The translations under genes were made by a program, and so were the position numbers. Below are positions 1 to 13,360 of a stretch of DNA of 64,000 nucleotides, piece after piece (position 1 is the first letter of the stretch; every line of letters begins with the position of its first letter). Source of the DNA: Crambe crambe (taxonomy: Eukaryota; Porifera; Demospongiae; Poecilosclerida; Crambeidae); NCBI GenBank assembly GCA_963924555.1, contig OZ004586.1, positions 4,980,501 to 5,044,500 on the forward strand, read 5' to 3'. The notes under the pieces are model-generated. The model saw nothing but the letters and a program-made list of their open reading frames with translations, was not told the DNA's origin and ran no database searches.

Positions 1-604
1 GAGATGCCATATGATGTGCCCCCCAAATCCTGAAGTCTCCCAGTCAGGACGAGTGCGAGTCAAGAATTCCACCCCATCACTGGCATCATGAGACTCTTCT
101 ATCACATGAGCTGTGAAATAGGGATCAAAAAGGATGCTTAATCATTGACCTGCAAATCAAGATTTTTGGGAACATGGTGAAGACGCTTCTTCTCCCAATG
201 TAGTACTAAATTTCCATCTAGATGACATGACCTCATTTCAAAGCTTGAACTCACTCATTGCATGATGTGCCCAAGGTGTCAGTGGATTCATTGTCAGCAC
301 TTTGTTAAGGATTTTCTCAGCCTTTTCTCTTTCATTAGTCTCCTCAAGAGCAAAACCATAACTACAATGAATTGGTTCACATAAACACTACAACAACAAT
401 AACAACAACAACAACAACAACAACAAAGACTGTTTGTTTGAAGAGTATTAACCTTCAGAATGCATGGATGAGAAGAATTTACTGTCTTTCTGTCAGTCAG
501 TCAGTCTTTCTGCTTGTCTGTCTGTCTGTCTGTGAGTCAGTCTGTCTTTCTTTCTTTCTTTCTGTCTGTCTGTCTGTCTGTCTTAAGATTTTTTCTTTTT
601 TCTG

Positions 605-639
<35 letters not shown>

Positions 640-2007
640 TTGTCTGTCTAAGATTTCTATCAACAGAGTCTACATGATACACTAAACTTTTCAAAAAAAA
701 AAAAAAAAGGTCAACATCAATCAATCAAGCAGCTAGGGGTGAGGTCTTGGTGCACATACAATGCTGAGGGTTAACACCATGCTTTTCAATTTAGGGGTCG
801 GGGGTGCATCGTCTTATTAATTACTGCACACACATGCACAAGGTAAGTCAACTAACTCACAAAGCCAAGACATTTGGATAGAATTCCATGTCTTCTCTCC
901 AGAATGCAAGAGCCCAGGCAACAGTGTCCCTACACTTGTCATAGTCTCCATTGGTAATTGTGTTCCCAGCCACAAAACGAAGTGCAAGTACATCTAAACA
1001 TGAGTGAATAGCCCAGAGAATGTACGTATATATGCTATGCTGAAAGAATAACTACATACTAAGGGATCTTAACTATGAGAGGTGGGGCCAGTGCCTCTCC
1101 CCTCTATAATTTGGCCACCCCTAATAAAAAAAAAACTTTTAACAGTTGCTCCTACCATCTAGTCAAGGACCAAATTGTGTTTTTAGGGATTCCAGTTTAA
1201 TTGCAGTAGCCACATCCCATGTGACCCTTACCACAATTATTAGACACCACAACAAAGAATCAAGTCTGGTGAGGTTAAAAAGAATCTCTTTGCTGAGTTA
1301 AGCTCCTTTTCAACATACAACATAAGAAATCTCTCGACTTTCTTCCCACACTCTCTCAGGGTTTTACCCACAATGGTCAACAGTGGCCATTTCAGCCACC
1401 AATTAGCGATTTTAGCCATCACTCACACTAATAATTTTGCAATTTTGCCATTATCAATCTTCCTATTCTCTATAAGAACACAAGTTCAGTTGATTCTGCA
1501 CCTTAACTAAATAATGGATGTGGCCAAAGGAAAATGGAATTTTGTCCATCAAGAACACTGCTCTCTTGGGTTTAGTGTCATTGAATTTGAATATACACAC
1601 ATAGGTCCTCCATTTTAGTTACAGCCCTGGATTAGGCATTACTCCTAGTACAGGAAGAAGGCCCCCATTTGTCTGAAGAGGTAAGCAAACCAATTCCAAT
1701 CTCTAAACCTTGAGGGAAGTTTAACAGTCTTGCTATTCAAATATTAAGTTAAAATATAATAAGGGTTGAAAGTTCCAATTTTTTTTGGTGGGCATACTCT
1801 TGACTGTTATATGGCCAAGGAGTCCATCACATTAGAAAACACTTACCAAGTGGATAATCCCTCGACACAGCCATGAATTCTTCCACAGCTTGCATCAAGC
1901 TTCCATTGGCATAGGACTGCACTGCCTTGATGTATGCAAATTCTCGCTTATTGAATGCATTGGCCTTCTTTGCCTTTTCCACTGCTTCAAGATGAGGGGC
2001 CACTACA

Positions 2008-2041
<34 letters not shown>

Positions 2042-3132
2042 ATTTATCATGATTAATATTTTCATAAATGAAATACCGTATTACTTATAGTCATAGGGAT
2101 GAAAATGAAGCCTTTTTTATATTCAGTGGAACCTGGTTATAGTGGTCACCCTCGGGCCAGCAAGATGTGGTTGTAATAAAGAGGTGGCCTGCTAACTCAG
2201 GTTGAAATGTACAGTAAAAGCCCTCTTGGGACTTGGACCCCTGGCTGTTATAGAGAGGTGACCTGCTTATACAGTGATCATTATAACCAGGTTCCACTGG
2301 CAATAATCAATCCAAAGTGATCTTCAGAAGAATAGCTAGACCATACATTATAATGTAGTTGTTAATGGCAACTAGTCCTGCTGTACATACATATGTAAAA
2401 TATCTAACTGAAATAACGTTCTAGGCATTATCTAGCTATTCATTCATGGAAGAGGTTCTGCTGGCAGTGATTAACCCAGCAATAATAACATTTTCACTCA
2501 TGATGGTCCATGTACATGCACACATGTTGACACATCACGTAGCATTTTTTTGTTTTGTTTTGTTTTTTCCCACCAATCATGACTAACTGACCACATCATC
2601 ACGAGATTCAGCAAATAGTCTATCATAACCTATTAGCACCCACTTGCATGGAGTATTATGAATTTGTTATTCCAAGCAAAAATGTTCATTTGGCTAGGCT
2701 ACAATACATACCTTTTGGATGGTTTGGAGGCTTCAAATCATCAAACCAAAAAAATCCCTAAGGTGAAAAAGAGTATTATTGAAGCTGTCAAACCAATTTG
2801 CCTATTAATGGACAGCTATGGATAGGTACTACAATGGTTGGCTCAACTATCTGGTCATGAAAGTCCTCTTCTTCCAGTCCTAGAATGTTACGAGTTCATT
2901 TTTATGTCCCCCTTCCAACACATGATATTTTCCTACAGAACATTATACTCACTAGTGTGCAATGAATCAGGAGGAAGTCAGGGTCTAATTCCAGAGCCTT
3001 GTAGAAAGCAGTCATGGCATCACCTCTCAGGGTTACAAAGGCATAAACGCCCTTGTTAAACCATTTCAACGCCTCCTCAGACTTGCAAGATACGGCATAT
3101 CCGCTGGCATCAAGTAACTGTCCATCCTCCAT
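1..3132 (-). CDS. TTC38: TTC38-like tetratricopeptide protein, 5' part (3' end outside window)
   Basis: Six exons on the minus strand: 2953-3132, 2712-2730, 1847-2002, 861-993, 255-361 and <1-110. All junctions are GT..AG and phases agree. The start at 3132 opens MEDGQLLDASG. Exon 1 holds a TPR-like stretch (WFNKGVYAFVTL, then AFYKALELDPDF). Later exons carry blocks matching TTC38 order: KAVQSYANGSLMQAVEEF, FALEETNEREKAEKIL with NPLTPWAHHAM, and DGVEFLTRTRPDW followed by HIIWHL. TTC38 is a conserved cytoplasmic TPR protein of poorly known function. The 19-base exon (PPNHPK) is inferred from phase and is the least certain. The acceptor of exon 3 lies directly behind a 30-base C run (minus strand). 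The gene runs off the left edge. It starts 120 bases from the epimerase gene on the other strand, so the two may share a promoter. Confidence 0.85.
486..657. repeat. TCTG/TTTC microsatellite in TTC38 intron
   Basis: Imperfect tetranucleotide array (tctg, ttct) inside the intron between exons 861-993 and 255-361. It is preceded at 397-425 by an (aac)n run. Open frames through it are low-complexity artefacts. Confidence 0.95.
2011..2040. repeat. 30-base poly(G) run at a splice acceptor
   Basis: Uninterrupted G on the plus strand. On the TTC38 coding strand it is poly(C) ending eight bases before exon 3 (exon start 2002), where a polypyrimidine tract is expected. Confidence 0.9.
2124..2299. mobile_element. 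Small inverted-repeat element (MITE-like) in TTC38 intron
   Basis: 176 bases bounded by cagtggaacctggttata and its exact reverse complement. The interior repeats the same motif (ggtcacc, gtggcctgc, ggtgacctgc) and is itself foldable. No coding capacity. Related to the element at 20239-20334, which has the same cagtg start. Confidence 0.8.
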
Positions 3133-3251
3133 CTTTCTATCGTTTGCCTTGGAGTAGGCGGGGCATACTACTCTGTGTGGGTGGGGCTTAAACCACTGAT
3201 CACCTGGCCTGGCTGATCAGCTTTCTCTTGGACCATGCTTGGACTGACACA

Positions 3252-5639
3252 ATGAAGATGTCTTGCAGCGTACTGCTGGGAGTGCTTACAATTTCTACGT
3301 TCTCCTTCTCCCTGGGACAAGCTTACAATTACATAATATATGACGAAAAAATAGGAGACCTTAAGACTAAAATACTGTACAACCAGAAGACAGGTAAAGC
3401 TATAGGCTAATGAATTTAGAGTAGGTACATTATAATAGCTACAAGACAATGCAATGCATTGTGGGGGAAGCCTGAGCTGAATGTGTGACACAGTCAGGCA
3501 TTGGCTTGACCATGGATGTAATAGTTTGTACCCCATAAATATTAACAATAATTATTCTGACTTCAATCCTATAATAGTGCCTCTCTGATTATAATATTGA
3601 TACACTGTTGACTAGTCCCCACAGTACTACACTCTATGGATTCATTTCATGTGAAATTTAGCCTTCCAAGAAAGCCTGTGTTGAAATTGAAAGTAGAGTT
3701 TCTTCAAACTCTTATCACTACAAACAGCAACGTCTTACATTATACCATGCATGTATAGCTATAATACTAGATAGATATATAGATTTTGACAGCAGTTACA
3801 ACAATAGATTTTGACTTCTCCTGTGAGTTCCTAGCCAGGCTACAGCACTGGCTTCTATAGCCTCAAACCCAGCCTCTTTAGGAAAAAAAAAGAAGAAGAA
3901 GCTAGATTTGAGAGGCTACAGTATAAAATAAAAACTATGGATTTTCCCAGGGGATCATGCCCCCAGATCTTCTGCTTTGAAAACACTGCTAGCTTAAACA
4001 CAAGATAAGATGTGTAGAACAGCACAGCAGGTGTACTAGGGCTAGAGATCCTATAGGTCATGTCCAAATATTGAATTATTGTCATGTCCAAATATTGAAT
4101 TATTGCCATGCATATAGCTGCTAAGTCATCATGCCCTCTTACCCATTCGTAATATTACTTAGCATACCCATGAATATATCATTGAATTTTTGTAGGTGAG
4201 AGAGCTGAGATAGTGGTAGATTTTGGAGGTAGAGTGGAGAGCTTGACACTACTCTCACAGTCCCTAAGCAATGCACAGCCACAGCAAGTCTTATTGAGTC
4301 ATAATGGAAATGGCACTGCTATCAAGGAAAATCAATGGTGGAAGGGAATGCTATTGGTACCATGGGCTAATAGGATTGCATATGTAAGTTGTTGGTACTG
4401 AATCTATAGCCTCCAAAAGTGTCTGTATATCATATCATGACCAGTGATAAATAGGCTTGTAGCTATAGATTCATAACTGCATCAGAGCAATCAAATAATT
4501 GTATGAATTGAGTGCAGCAAAACTAGGGCACTGAATACTTGCATAGCTATAGCTAATTCATAACTATTCTGGCATTAAAAAGCTAATAGAGCATATACGA
4601 AAATAATTTATTCTCTCCATCGTCATAAAAAAAAGTCGAACCATAAACCGAATCAGATATAGTAAAAGGAGCCTCATAATACTCCATCCCCTGTAAATAT
4701 TAACCCCAACACTACCGTTAAACCCAAACCTATTATTAATATCTCATGCAAAAAATGCTAAGATGCTCTTTATGTAACAGATTGACAATTTTAATGTTGT
4801 ATAGTACGCAAAGAAAGTTTTAGCTAACTTGCTTTGTGTATAGTACTTGCCATACTCACTCCAATTAAAGTTAATAAATTTATTTCTCATGATTGCAGGG
4901 AAGATATACATTCTTCAATAAGACATACCAGTTGCCTCTAAACGAAAACAAAACAAATCCTCCTTTGAAAAATGCCTTACATGGATTGCTAGCTGGCAAG
5001 ATTATGGACCATATTGAACAAACTTATGATGATGAAAAAGCCGCACTTGTTTTAGGCCTTGACATCAAAGGTGCAGAAGGGTATCCATTTTCTTTCCATT
5101 ATGAAGCTAGGTACACTCTATCAAAGGCAGGATTTGACATACAGATCACAATAGTAAGCCTCATGGGCAATCAAACTCTTCCAGTTCCTGTCTATATTGG
5201 ATGGCATCCATATTTTGTATGTACACCATACAAATCTGTGATCACTTTCGATAATTGTACAAATTGGAACCATGTTTATCTTGATAAGAATTCGGATCCA
5301 AATGGATTTACTGACATCGGCACACCATTTGACGGGAAGACTCCAATTGGCGGTACACCAGGCACACCAACTGCTTATGATGATGAGTACAAGGCTACTG
5401 AACCTCCCTCAAGATGTGGAGCAATTAAAACCAAGCTCTTCGATCCTGATACTAAGAAGACCATTGTTCTCCACCAGAGTGAGAACATGAGATTTGTTCA
5501 TGTTTTTACTGGTGTGGAAGGAGCAGTAGCCATGGAGCCTATGAGTGGAATGGCAGATGCTTTCAATAATCATGATCATCTCAGTATTCTCAGCACGCAG
5601 GAAACATTTGAGGCTTCATTTGGAGTGTACCTCGAGTGA
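3252..5639 (+). CDS. Secreted aldose 1-epimerase-like protein A
   Basis: Three exons, 3252-3393, 4196-4383 and 4899-5639, give 356 aa, close to the usual size of the GalM family. The protein begins with a hydrophobic leader (about residues 1-23) ending near SLGQA, so secretion is predicted; most animal GALM enzymes are cytosolic. The family interconverts alpha and beta anomers of aldoses such as galactose. Visible family blocks: [39 protein letters not shown] with the conserved His, and [13 protein letters not shown] holding the expected catalytic Glu. The second gene of a tandem pair with 6611-8380; intron positions and phases are the same (phase 1, then phase 0). A poly(A) signal aataaa lies at 5871. 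Substrate is unknown. Confidence 0.92.
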
Positions 5640-6610
5640 TGGTGCAATCACACTGTGGGTAGAATGAATACTTAGGACATGCTATAGCTAATTTTGTGAA
5701 ACAGTAATCAATCGGTGCTGTACCATTTTGATTGCGCATAAATCATCAAACTCCTTGACCATGATTTAAGAGGTTGATAAAAGTTGGACCACTGATTTCA
5801 AGTAGTTTTAATATGCCTGTGACCATGGTAGCATGAATATCATATGAGGCACTCGTTTGAAACCCCTTTTAATAAAGTACCGGCTGACTACATGTACAAG
5901 TAGGATCACTAGCCTCCTCTCTAAGTTTTTGCTGACAAAAAAGTGTGGTTATATTGAAGTGGGTGTGGTATCAAACATTTTTGTTCACATTTCACATGCT
6001 TTACTTGTGCATGTAATTATAGTTCCCCCCCCCCCCCCCCCTGCACCTCTGAGTGAGCAGCTTTATGCAATTTATACAGCCTCAGGCCTGTGGCCCTCAC
6101 TACCCTTCAGTGTGTAATAGCATAGAGAACTGCACCTCAGTGCACCTCAGTGTAGCCGAATAGAATTGAACCAGTAACAAAAATTGCTCGCATCAAATCT
6201 CCTTCTCTTAACATGCAGCTGTAGCTACATGTGAAAGCCTAAGATTTCTTTTTGAGTGTTACATAATATTATTGGTGCTGGAAACCATCCATTCCAATGT
6301 TGTATTCCATCATTGCAGTGATTGAAGCACATAATATATGTGTAAGCTATAGAGAACTCACCACTAAGTCATGAATGAATGCATGAATTGAATGCCATAG
6401 CTATTTTGTGCATATTTATATAACAAATCTACTGTGGTAGGACAAACACATGCTGGTTATATAAAGTCGTAACTTCCTCAAGAACTGGTCTATTGTAGGG
6501 GTGTGGCTGTAATGTCAATGATGGATAGCTATAGGTCTATAGCTAGCTAGCTACCATTTCATTTCAGCAAAAGTTTGGTGAGATCAAGACAAAGAAGAAG
6601 GCTGTGATCA
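5640..6610. other. Intergenic region between the two epimerase genes
   Basis: Holds the probable 3' UTR of copy A (aataaa at 5871-5876), a C17 run at 6025-6041 and AT-rich sequence with short agct/tagc runs. I see no other gene here. The promoter of copy B should lie in the last few hundred bases. Confidence 0.6.
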
Positions 6611-8380
6611 ATGTATTTTAGCATGAGGCTGTCTTGCAATTTGGGAGTACTTTTGGTTGCTATAATCTCTCACACCTGCCTGGGGAAAAAAATTTACACG
6701 ATACAAGATATGCATGTAGGAGACCTGAGGGCTTTGGTGTTGGTCAACCAGAAAACAGGTAAGCAGCTAGCTAGCCACACCATACTAAATTTGTTGTCAT
6801 AGGATTTTCAGATTACCTTGAGGGAGGGAGGTCAGTATTCAATATTGTACAAAAAATTAATCTAAAGCAAAATGTGGAGTGAGGTTTTAGCTACCATTGT
6901 TTATAGCTAATTTTTAATTCTTTTGTCTGGATGAAATACCTCATCAAATTTGGATAAGGAAAATTATGATAAACTCAAATTAAATTTGCCTGGACTATCA
7001 TTAGTAGCTATATAATAATAATTGTTGATACCCATAGCATGCATAGCTATAGATGGCTGCATGGCTCATGACAAGGCACATTTTTGAATGCTTAACGATA
7101 GGCAGATGGAACACTCTTGACATCATAGCTACCTAATCATGAATAGAAAGCTTGTGTACCATGCAGGGTAGCCAGCAAAAAAAAATTAAAAAATGCAGTA
7201 CTGAGGAGGAATTAAGCAGATGTCAATCCTTCTAGTTGTAGTCTCTCCACCACCATGTACCTAACTCAAATCATTGTGTAGGGGAGAAAGCGGAGATAAT
7301 AGTAGATTTTGGAGGTCGAGTGGAGAGCTTGGATCTGGCTTCACGGTCTCTGGGTGGAGAACCTAAACCAGTCCTGTTGACTCATGAAGGTGATTCTGCA
7401 GCCATTAAGGAGAACACATGGTGGATGGGAATGCTATTGGTGCCATGGGCAAACAGGATTGCATATGTAAGTTAGCTAGCTATTGTGGACAAGTTTTATC
7501 CAAGCTGTCCTTTACTGTAATTATAGTAACTACATTCTACCAGTAGCTACAGCCCAAAACTGTTAAAAATCAGCACACAGTTATTAGAATTAGCAATAGC
7601 TTCCTGCACACTAAGTTGACATGGTTATAATTGCTCACATAATAGGGAAGGTATACATTCTTCAATGCGACACACCAATTGCCACTGAACGAAAACTCAA
7701 CTAACCCCCCAAAGCAAAACTCCTTGCATGGGTTACTAGCCGGGAAGAAGATGGACATCATTGACCATTTGCATGATAATGAAAAGGCCATGCTCGTTCT
7801 AGGCCTTGACATCAAGGGAGCACAGGGATATCCATTTTCTTTCCATTATGAGGCTACTTACACTTTATCAAAGGAAGGATTTGACATAAAAATCACAGTA
7901 AAAAACATCATGGATCATGCCCCTCTTCCTCTTTATATTGGATGGCATCCGTATTTCGTTTGCTCCGTATACAAATCTGTGATCACGTTTGACCAGTGTA
8001 CAGGTTGGAACCACATTCAACTTAACAACAATTCAGATCCCACAGGAATCACTGATTTAGGTGCACCATTTGATGGAAACACTCCAATAGGAGGCACACC
8101 GGCCACAGCAACTGCTTATGATGATGGCTATAAGGCTACCGAACCAGCCTCGAAGTGTGGCATGATAGAAACAAAGTTATTCGATCCCGACACTGAAAAG
8201 ACCATCGTTCCTTACCAGAGTGAGAACATGAGATTCGTTCAAGTTTTCACTGGCCTACAAGGAGCAGTTGCCATTGAGCCTATGAGTGGAATGGCAGATG
8301 CTTTCAATAATCATGATCATCTCAGTATTCTCAGCGGATTAGAAACATGGGAGGCATCATTTGGTGTTTACCTCGAGTAG
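6611..8380 (+). CDS. Secreted aldose 1-epimerase-like protein B (tandem paralogue)
   Basis: Three exons, 6611-6758, 7282-7466 and 7646-8380, give 355 aa. A second in-frame ATG (MRLSC) at 6623 could be the real start; either way a signal peptide ending near HTCLG follows. Blocks are collinear with copy [40 protein letters not shown] and [13 protein letters not shown]. The third exon is strongly conserved with copy A, the leader and introns are not. This points to an old tandem duplication with selection on the enzyme domain. Both copies keep the conserved HPYF histidine and the Glu in the EPMSG block, so both are probably active mutarotase-like proteins. Confidence 0.92.
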
Positions 8381-8489
8381 CCAGTCGCTGTAAAAGGCAA
8401 AAGCAATTCAGTACCTTTAATTATTAGACTGTATAAGTAAAATTTTCGTGAATTTTGTGCTTTATACAAGAACAAGGGAATTTAATATT

Positions 8490-8495
8490 AATAAA
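8490..8495 (+). promoter_or_regulatory. Candidate polyadenylation signal of epimerase B
   Basis: AATAAA about 110 bases after the stop codon at 8380, a usual distance for an animal 3' UTR. Confidence 0.5.
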
Positions 8496-9082
8496 AAGTG
8501 AATTCTGTACAATATTATTCAGGACACAAGACAAACCAAACCATATTATTATTGCCAATACAAAACCTCTAAAGAGTCTATTATTAGGACAAAAATATTA
8601 GGTCCAATATAATAGAGGTTCTGTTGTAGTTCACACTTAACTTTGCACATGTATGCGACCATGCTATTATGGTGAATTTTCATGGCACTATTACAGTGCT
8701 TTTCAATCAGGTTTTTAGGATATAATCATCAAAACTGCATCAAAAGTCCTCTCCACCCACCCACCCATTTCCTTCACATACCTTGAACATTAAACTTGGG
8801 GGACCTATTTGAGACATTCTTGATAAAGAGGACATTCAAAAGATGACTGCCAATACATAATTTTAGCTGTCTACAAAAGACTGAAAAGCATTATAAAGAC
8901 AGTTGATTTCTATATTCAGAGCCTTTGCCATACCTGCAGACTGGAGACTATAAATACAACGAAGCTGATAGACTTCAGGGCCAGAGATAATAAAATGTTA
9001 ATGCACCTCGATCAATACACCTCAACAATAATACAATTAATACACAGAGCTTAAGAGAAAAAAAAAATCCACAAATAATCAT

Positions 9083-12000
9083 CTATACAGGAGTTGATTT
9101 AGACAGTGTTATTGTACTGGCTATGCTTTGATGGTCATATGAAGCAGCAGTGTCCAACTGTTCAGATGATTGTGATTGGTTCTGCTTGGAGAGATTATGG
9201 TGTAGGATATAGCTGTTCAGAGCCGTGTGAATATCAGCTGGGCTATCCATGAACTGGGGATTTCCTGCACATGGTTCATAGTTAGGAATTTCAACTAATA
9301 GTTAGGATTTTTGCATTTGAGGTCGATAAACCACTTGCCAACCTCCTTGAGAGGTTGATAAAATTAATGCTGGACGAATAGGGTTGCCAACTTAAGAAGT
9401 TGGACCAATAGGATTTGTGTAAGTACATAGTTTAGTATGCCTGTGGCCATGGTACAAATTAACCTCGGTGTTTCTATGCAATTTAAAACAGTGATCCTCA
9501 GTTGTGTGAATAGCAACACCTGGGTATTCCCATTTCAATACCATAAATCTGATCAGGTAGACAAGAAATGTGGTCAAATTTTCAGGCACATGTTCAAATT
9601 CACGTGTGCAATTTTCTTAGGAGACAGGGGACACATATTATGGTGTACTCAAGGAGATGACTTTTATGTGAGCCTATCAGTCATAATAGCCAACATTTGA
9701 CATACATACCTGCACCATGATAACTTGAATGTTTCTGCACGTCCAGTTTGAGTTCTTGAGGCTCAATTTTTGCTGCCAACCGTGTCAGGGTGTGGCTTAC
9801 CTAGATGTACAATAATCAAAGGATTCTTAAATAAGGGGATGCATGTCCCCCTCTCGAAAATGTCTTGTGTTCATGTTACTACAGTTTTCATTCAATATTC
9901 ACCTGAATTGAACTGGTCATAAGTTCATACTCAGCTCGTAGTCTAAGTGCTTCTAATGCTTGAAGAGCTAAATCATGGCTGGATTGAAATCTGCAAAATG
10001 AAACGAAATCAAAGTAATAACCACACAAGGGGAGGGTGGATATAGCAAGGTAAAATTTCGCTTGATAATTACGCTTATCCAAGGAGCTGTAGGCTACTGC
10101 TGACTCCGACGTCCTTAACTCATGCATACAAAAAGTATTTGACACACTTTCCCTCCCCCTAGACTAGATCAAACCCTGACACCCACTAATTTCCAGCCAT
10201 AACCATTAATCTTTCCTGAGAAAGGACTCCGCACATCACTATTGGAATGTTCTATAAAGATACACATGCTCTAAACTGGCTCACATGCACATTCTGACTC
10301 CATGAAGCAAGCTTGTCACAAAGGTGTCGCTCAGTGAAAATCTTTTCATATCTGCAATGTCCTTATGATCATCTGAAAGATACTCCATAAATGAATCGAC
10401 CTTTGAACCCAAGGTGCTCATTCCTTGTAGTGACAATCTACAAGTTAAAATTTGTTACTTTGAATGGCTCAGGGCCACATAGGGGTGGAAACCAATCATC
10501 CTATACTATTTTCACCCAGCACTGCCTGCAGTGCATTAATCCCTTGGGGGTATCGCTAAGATAATATGCTGAATTTGAAAGGAGCTAGGATTATAATAAT
10601 CGTGCTACACTAAGCCAGTGATATTGCCAGGACATGATGCATGTAGTGTCCTTATCCCAAAGCTGTTAATTTGACCAGACTACTGGGGGAATTCGCTGGA
10701 AAATGTCTTGCATGTGTCGGTTAACTACGACGTGAGTGCATAATCGACTTACTGTATGCAACATTGGCAGAAGGAAGTTCTTGCTTCATCAGTAAAAGAC
10801 ATCATGTGAGTACAGAACACATCCATAATTGTAGACAGAAATTGCAATCTACAGCAAAGAATTCAAAGTCATCTTAGACTAAACCTCTGGCCCTCACTCC
10901 CAGATTAGCTATACAGAGCAGGGTTCTCCCCAGGATTTATTGAAGGCAGAGGGGCAAGACCACGATCACCATAAAGGAGAGGGACCCAATGATTATGAGT
11001 GTTCTGAGAAGCCAGCCACCAGTAATGAATAATAAGACATAGGGGGAAGAACTGAAGGCATAGTAGCAAGATATAAGGCATAGGGGGAAGAATTGAAGGC
11101 ATAGTGGTCCGCTATACCATAAGATGCCTGGGGAAAACCCTGCAGAGCAGGTAAGACAACCCAAATGACTTACATATGTGACAGTCGAGGGTAGAAATCA
11201 AACTTTATTCACGCTTTCTACTTTTGAAAAAAAAAGTTCGAAAGGCAGAAAATTGTATTGTAGAGCATCAGTCATGACAAAAGGAAACTTTGACTAAAAC
11301 GTGAATAAAGTTTGATTTCTACCCTCGACTGTCACATATATAAACTTGATTTACCCCATGACACACAAGCATTACACACAAGCATAATACCCCATTACAC
11401 ACAAGCATAATACCCCATTACACACAAGCATAATACTCCATAACACACAAGCATAATACTGTTCCTGCTATTAGTTACGTTTAACATCACCTGCATGTGT
11501 TTTTCCCTACAAATTCCCAGCTATAATGATTCATTACCTGTTATTAACTGTGATGGCAGTTCCTAAATATGTGTAAGGTTTAGGAATGGCTTGCATTTCA
11601 TTGTGCCTCTGAAGAACAGCTTCAGTGAGCAGTGGCTGAGATACCTGACTTGAGGAGTGTGGCTGGTTAACACAAAAGAGTGTATGATGAATAAAAAATA
11701 AATAAATGAAATTAAAAAGAACATTGTCAAGGCACACACCTGGTGATAGATGGAAGGCTTCGATAGGGTTGGAAGTTGTAATACCTGTTGAGACTTTTCA
11801 TTCTCAACCTAGAGACACGATAATTATACAAACTGATAAATATCCAGTAGGCCTAAGGTCCCCATGATGGAATATGATACTCATACATCTTAAAATAAGA
11901 TGAACTTGGAACTGAAGTGGTTCCAGATACATATAATAAAGCTCACAGATAACTGTTAGTCAGATCACAGACTATAGCTAGTTCAATCAGTTATGATATA

Positions 12001-13360
12001 TACCCATTATACATAGGAAGCACACGACTGCTCCTCATGCAATATCTTGTACACACTAATAGTATCAATGGCTGACTATTAATGTACTGAACTACCATCA
12101 CATCATGACTGTTATTTTTGTGCTCTTTATGTAAATACACACATACCTCCGACAGGAGTGCTTTCAGGATTGTTTCTGCATTAACTTTCAGCTGCACATT
12201 ATCAGTATGAAAAACATAATCACTGTGCAGAGGACACAGCTATTGGTGTCTGATACTGGGCAGTCTTTTAATTAGTAGTAACATGTAGTACTCCAGCCCC
12301 CCATTCTGTATGCAGACCCATATAATTCATGGCCACTGAATGCTGAACTTGGTTTCTACAATTAACCCTCACTCCGCTCAGGATCCAGGTTCATAACTTT
12401 TAAGTATCTCCACAAAATCATGAAAGCATTAGCAAAGTTGCCTAGCCATGCCCATTTTTGTAGCCATGCCACAAATTTTCAGGCCTGATGTGTAGCCACA
12501 CCACATATGCACTATTTTCTATTGAAGACTCCCACTTCCCCACACATACTCAAGTTAGACATATTGGTGTACAGTAGCCTCCTAGAGATTCATCATACCT
12601 CAGTTACATCCTCATAGATGCCATGCAGGTACAGTAACACTAGGTCAGGGGTGAACTGCAGACAGAAGCGATAAACTTCATCACTCGCCGACTTCAATTG
12701 AGCACTTTTATACAACCACTCAAATAGTGCTGCAGTAAACTGAAATACAAGCATAATTACTGTAGCTGCTTCCTTTGCTCAACAAGGGGGAAAGCTACAT
12801 GATAAGTTGGGCATAATGGACTATTATATATGACTATCCACAAAGCTTACATTTGTCTTCGAAACCTGTGACTTGAGAGCTGAGAAAACCGTACCAGAAT
12901 TTTGAGAAGCAAACTTGACAGCCTCCCTCAACTCTTGTTCCTTGAAAGATTACATACCATGATTATCTATACTACAGGATATTGATCCAAGTCTTAACAA
13001 GGGCAACCCTAGATTCTATAACCTGAAATTTATACAGCTAAAAGCCAAAAACACTACTGCTCAAACCCTTTCTACATATGTGCACACAAGGTACAGTATT
13101 ATGAAACCAGGCTCGATATGCAGCCATTTACGTCTGGATCCTCATAGCTACTTTGACTTCTCTAACAAAGATTCTTCGATCTACTAGTTTGTAGCTGCTC
13201 ATTTCTTTAACTGACCAGACCAAATTCATTACATTAGCTATACGAAATAAGCTAGCTTACTAGCACCAGAAGAAGAGGTCTACCTACACGTGCATAGCAC
13301 CCTAGGTCTTGCTAATACCTTAAATATCTCAATGACGTCTTCGATGCTGACTGCACTCAT
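9083..13360 (-). CDS. FAM126: Hyccin (FAM126) family protein
   Basis: Eleven exons: 13319-13360, 12851-12940, 12599-12739, 12147-12191, 11740-11808, 11538-11662, 10753-10848, 10285-10437, 9903-9990, 9710-9800, 9083-9264. They join without a phase break to 373 aa starting MSAVSIEDVIEIFK. Order and spacing match hyccin: FTPDLVLLYLHGIYEDV, LPTLSKPSIYHQ, QPLLTEAVLQRHNEM and the DLALQALEALRLRAEYEL helix (hyccin DLAQKALDDIIYRAQLEL). In animals hyccin joins TTC7 and EFR3 in the complex that holds PI4KA at the plasma membrane; this role is known for the family, not shown here. The C-terminal tail is short and Ser/Gln-rich. Exon 8 has two possible donors (10285 and slightly inside), both in the same phase. 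Head to head with the MEKK gene. Confidence 0.88.
11177..11336. mobile_element. MITE, TGTGACAG family, in hyccin intron
   Basis: About 40-base near-perfect inverted arms beginning tgtgacagtcgagggtagaa and ending in the complement, flanked by TA on both sides. A second member of the family is at 62183-62409. Confidence 0.85.
11354..11460. repeat. Short tandem repeat, about 24-base unit
   Basis: Four to five copies of cacacaagcataatacccc with small changes, directly beside the MITE at 11177-11336. Confidence 0.85.

Noticed and set aside
372-724. Overlapping frames with Cys/Leu/Ser or Gln/Thr/Asp repeats
   Set aside because: They are translations of the tctg microsatellite in a TTC38 intron.
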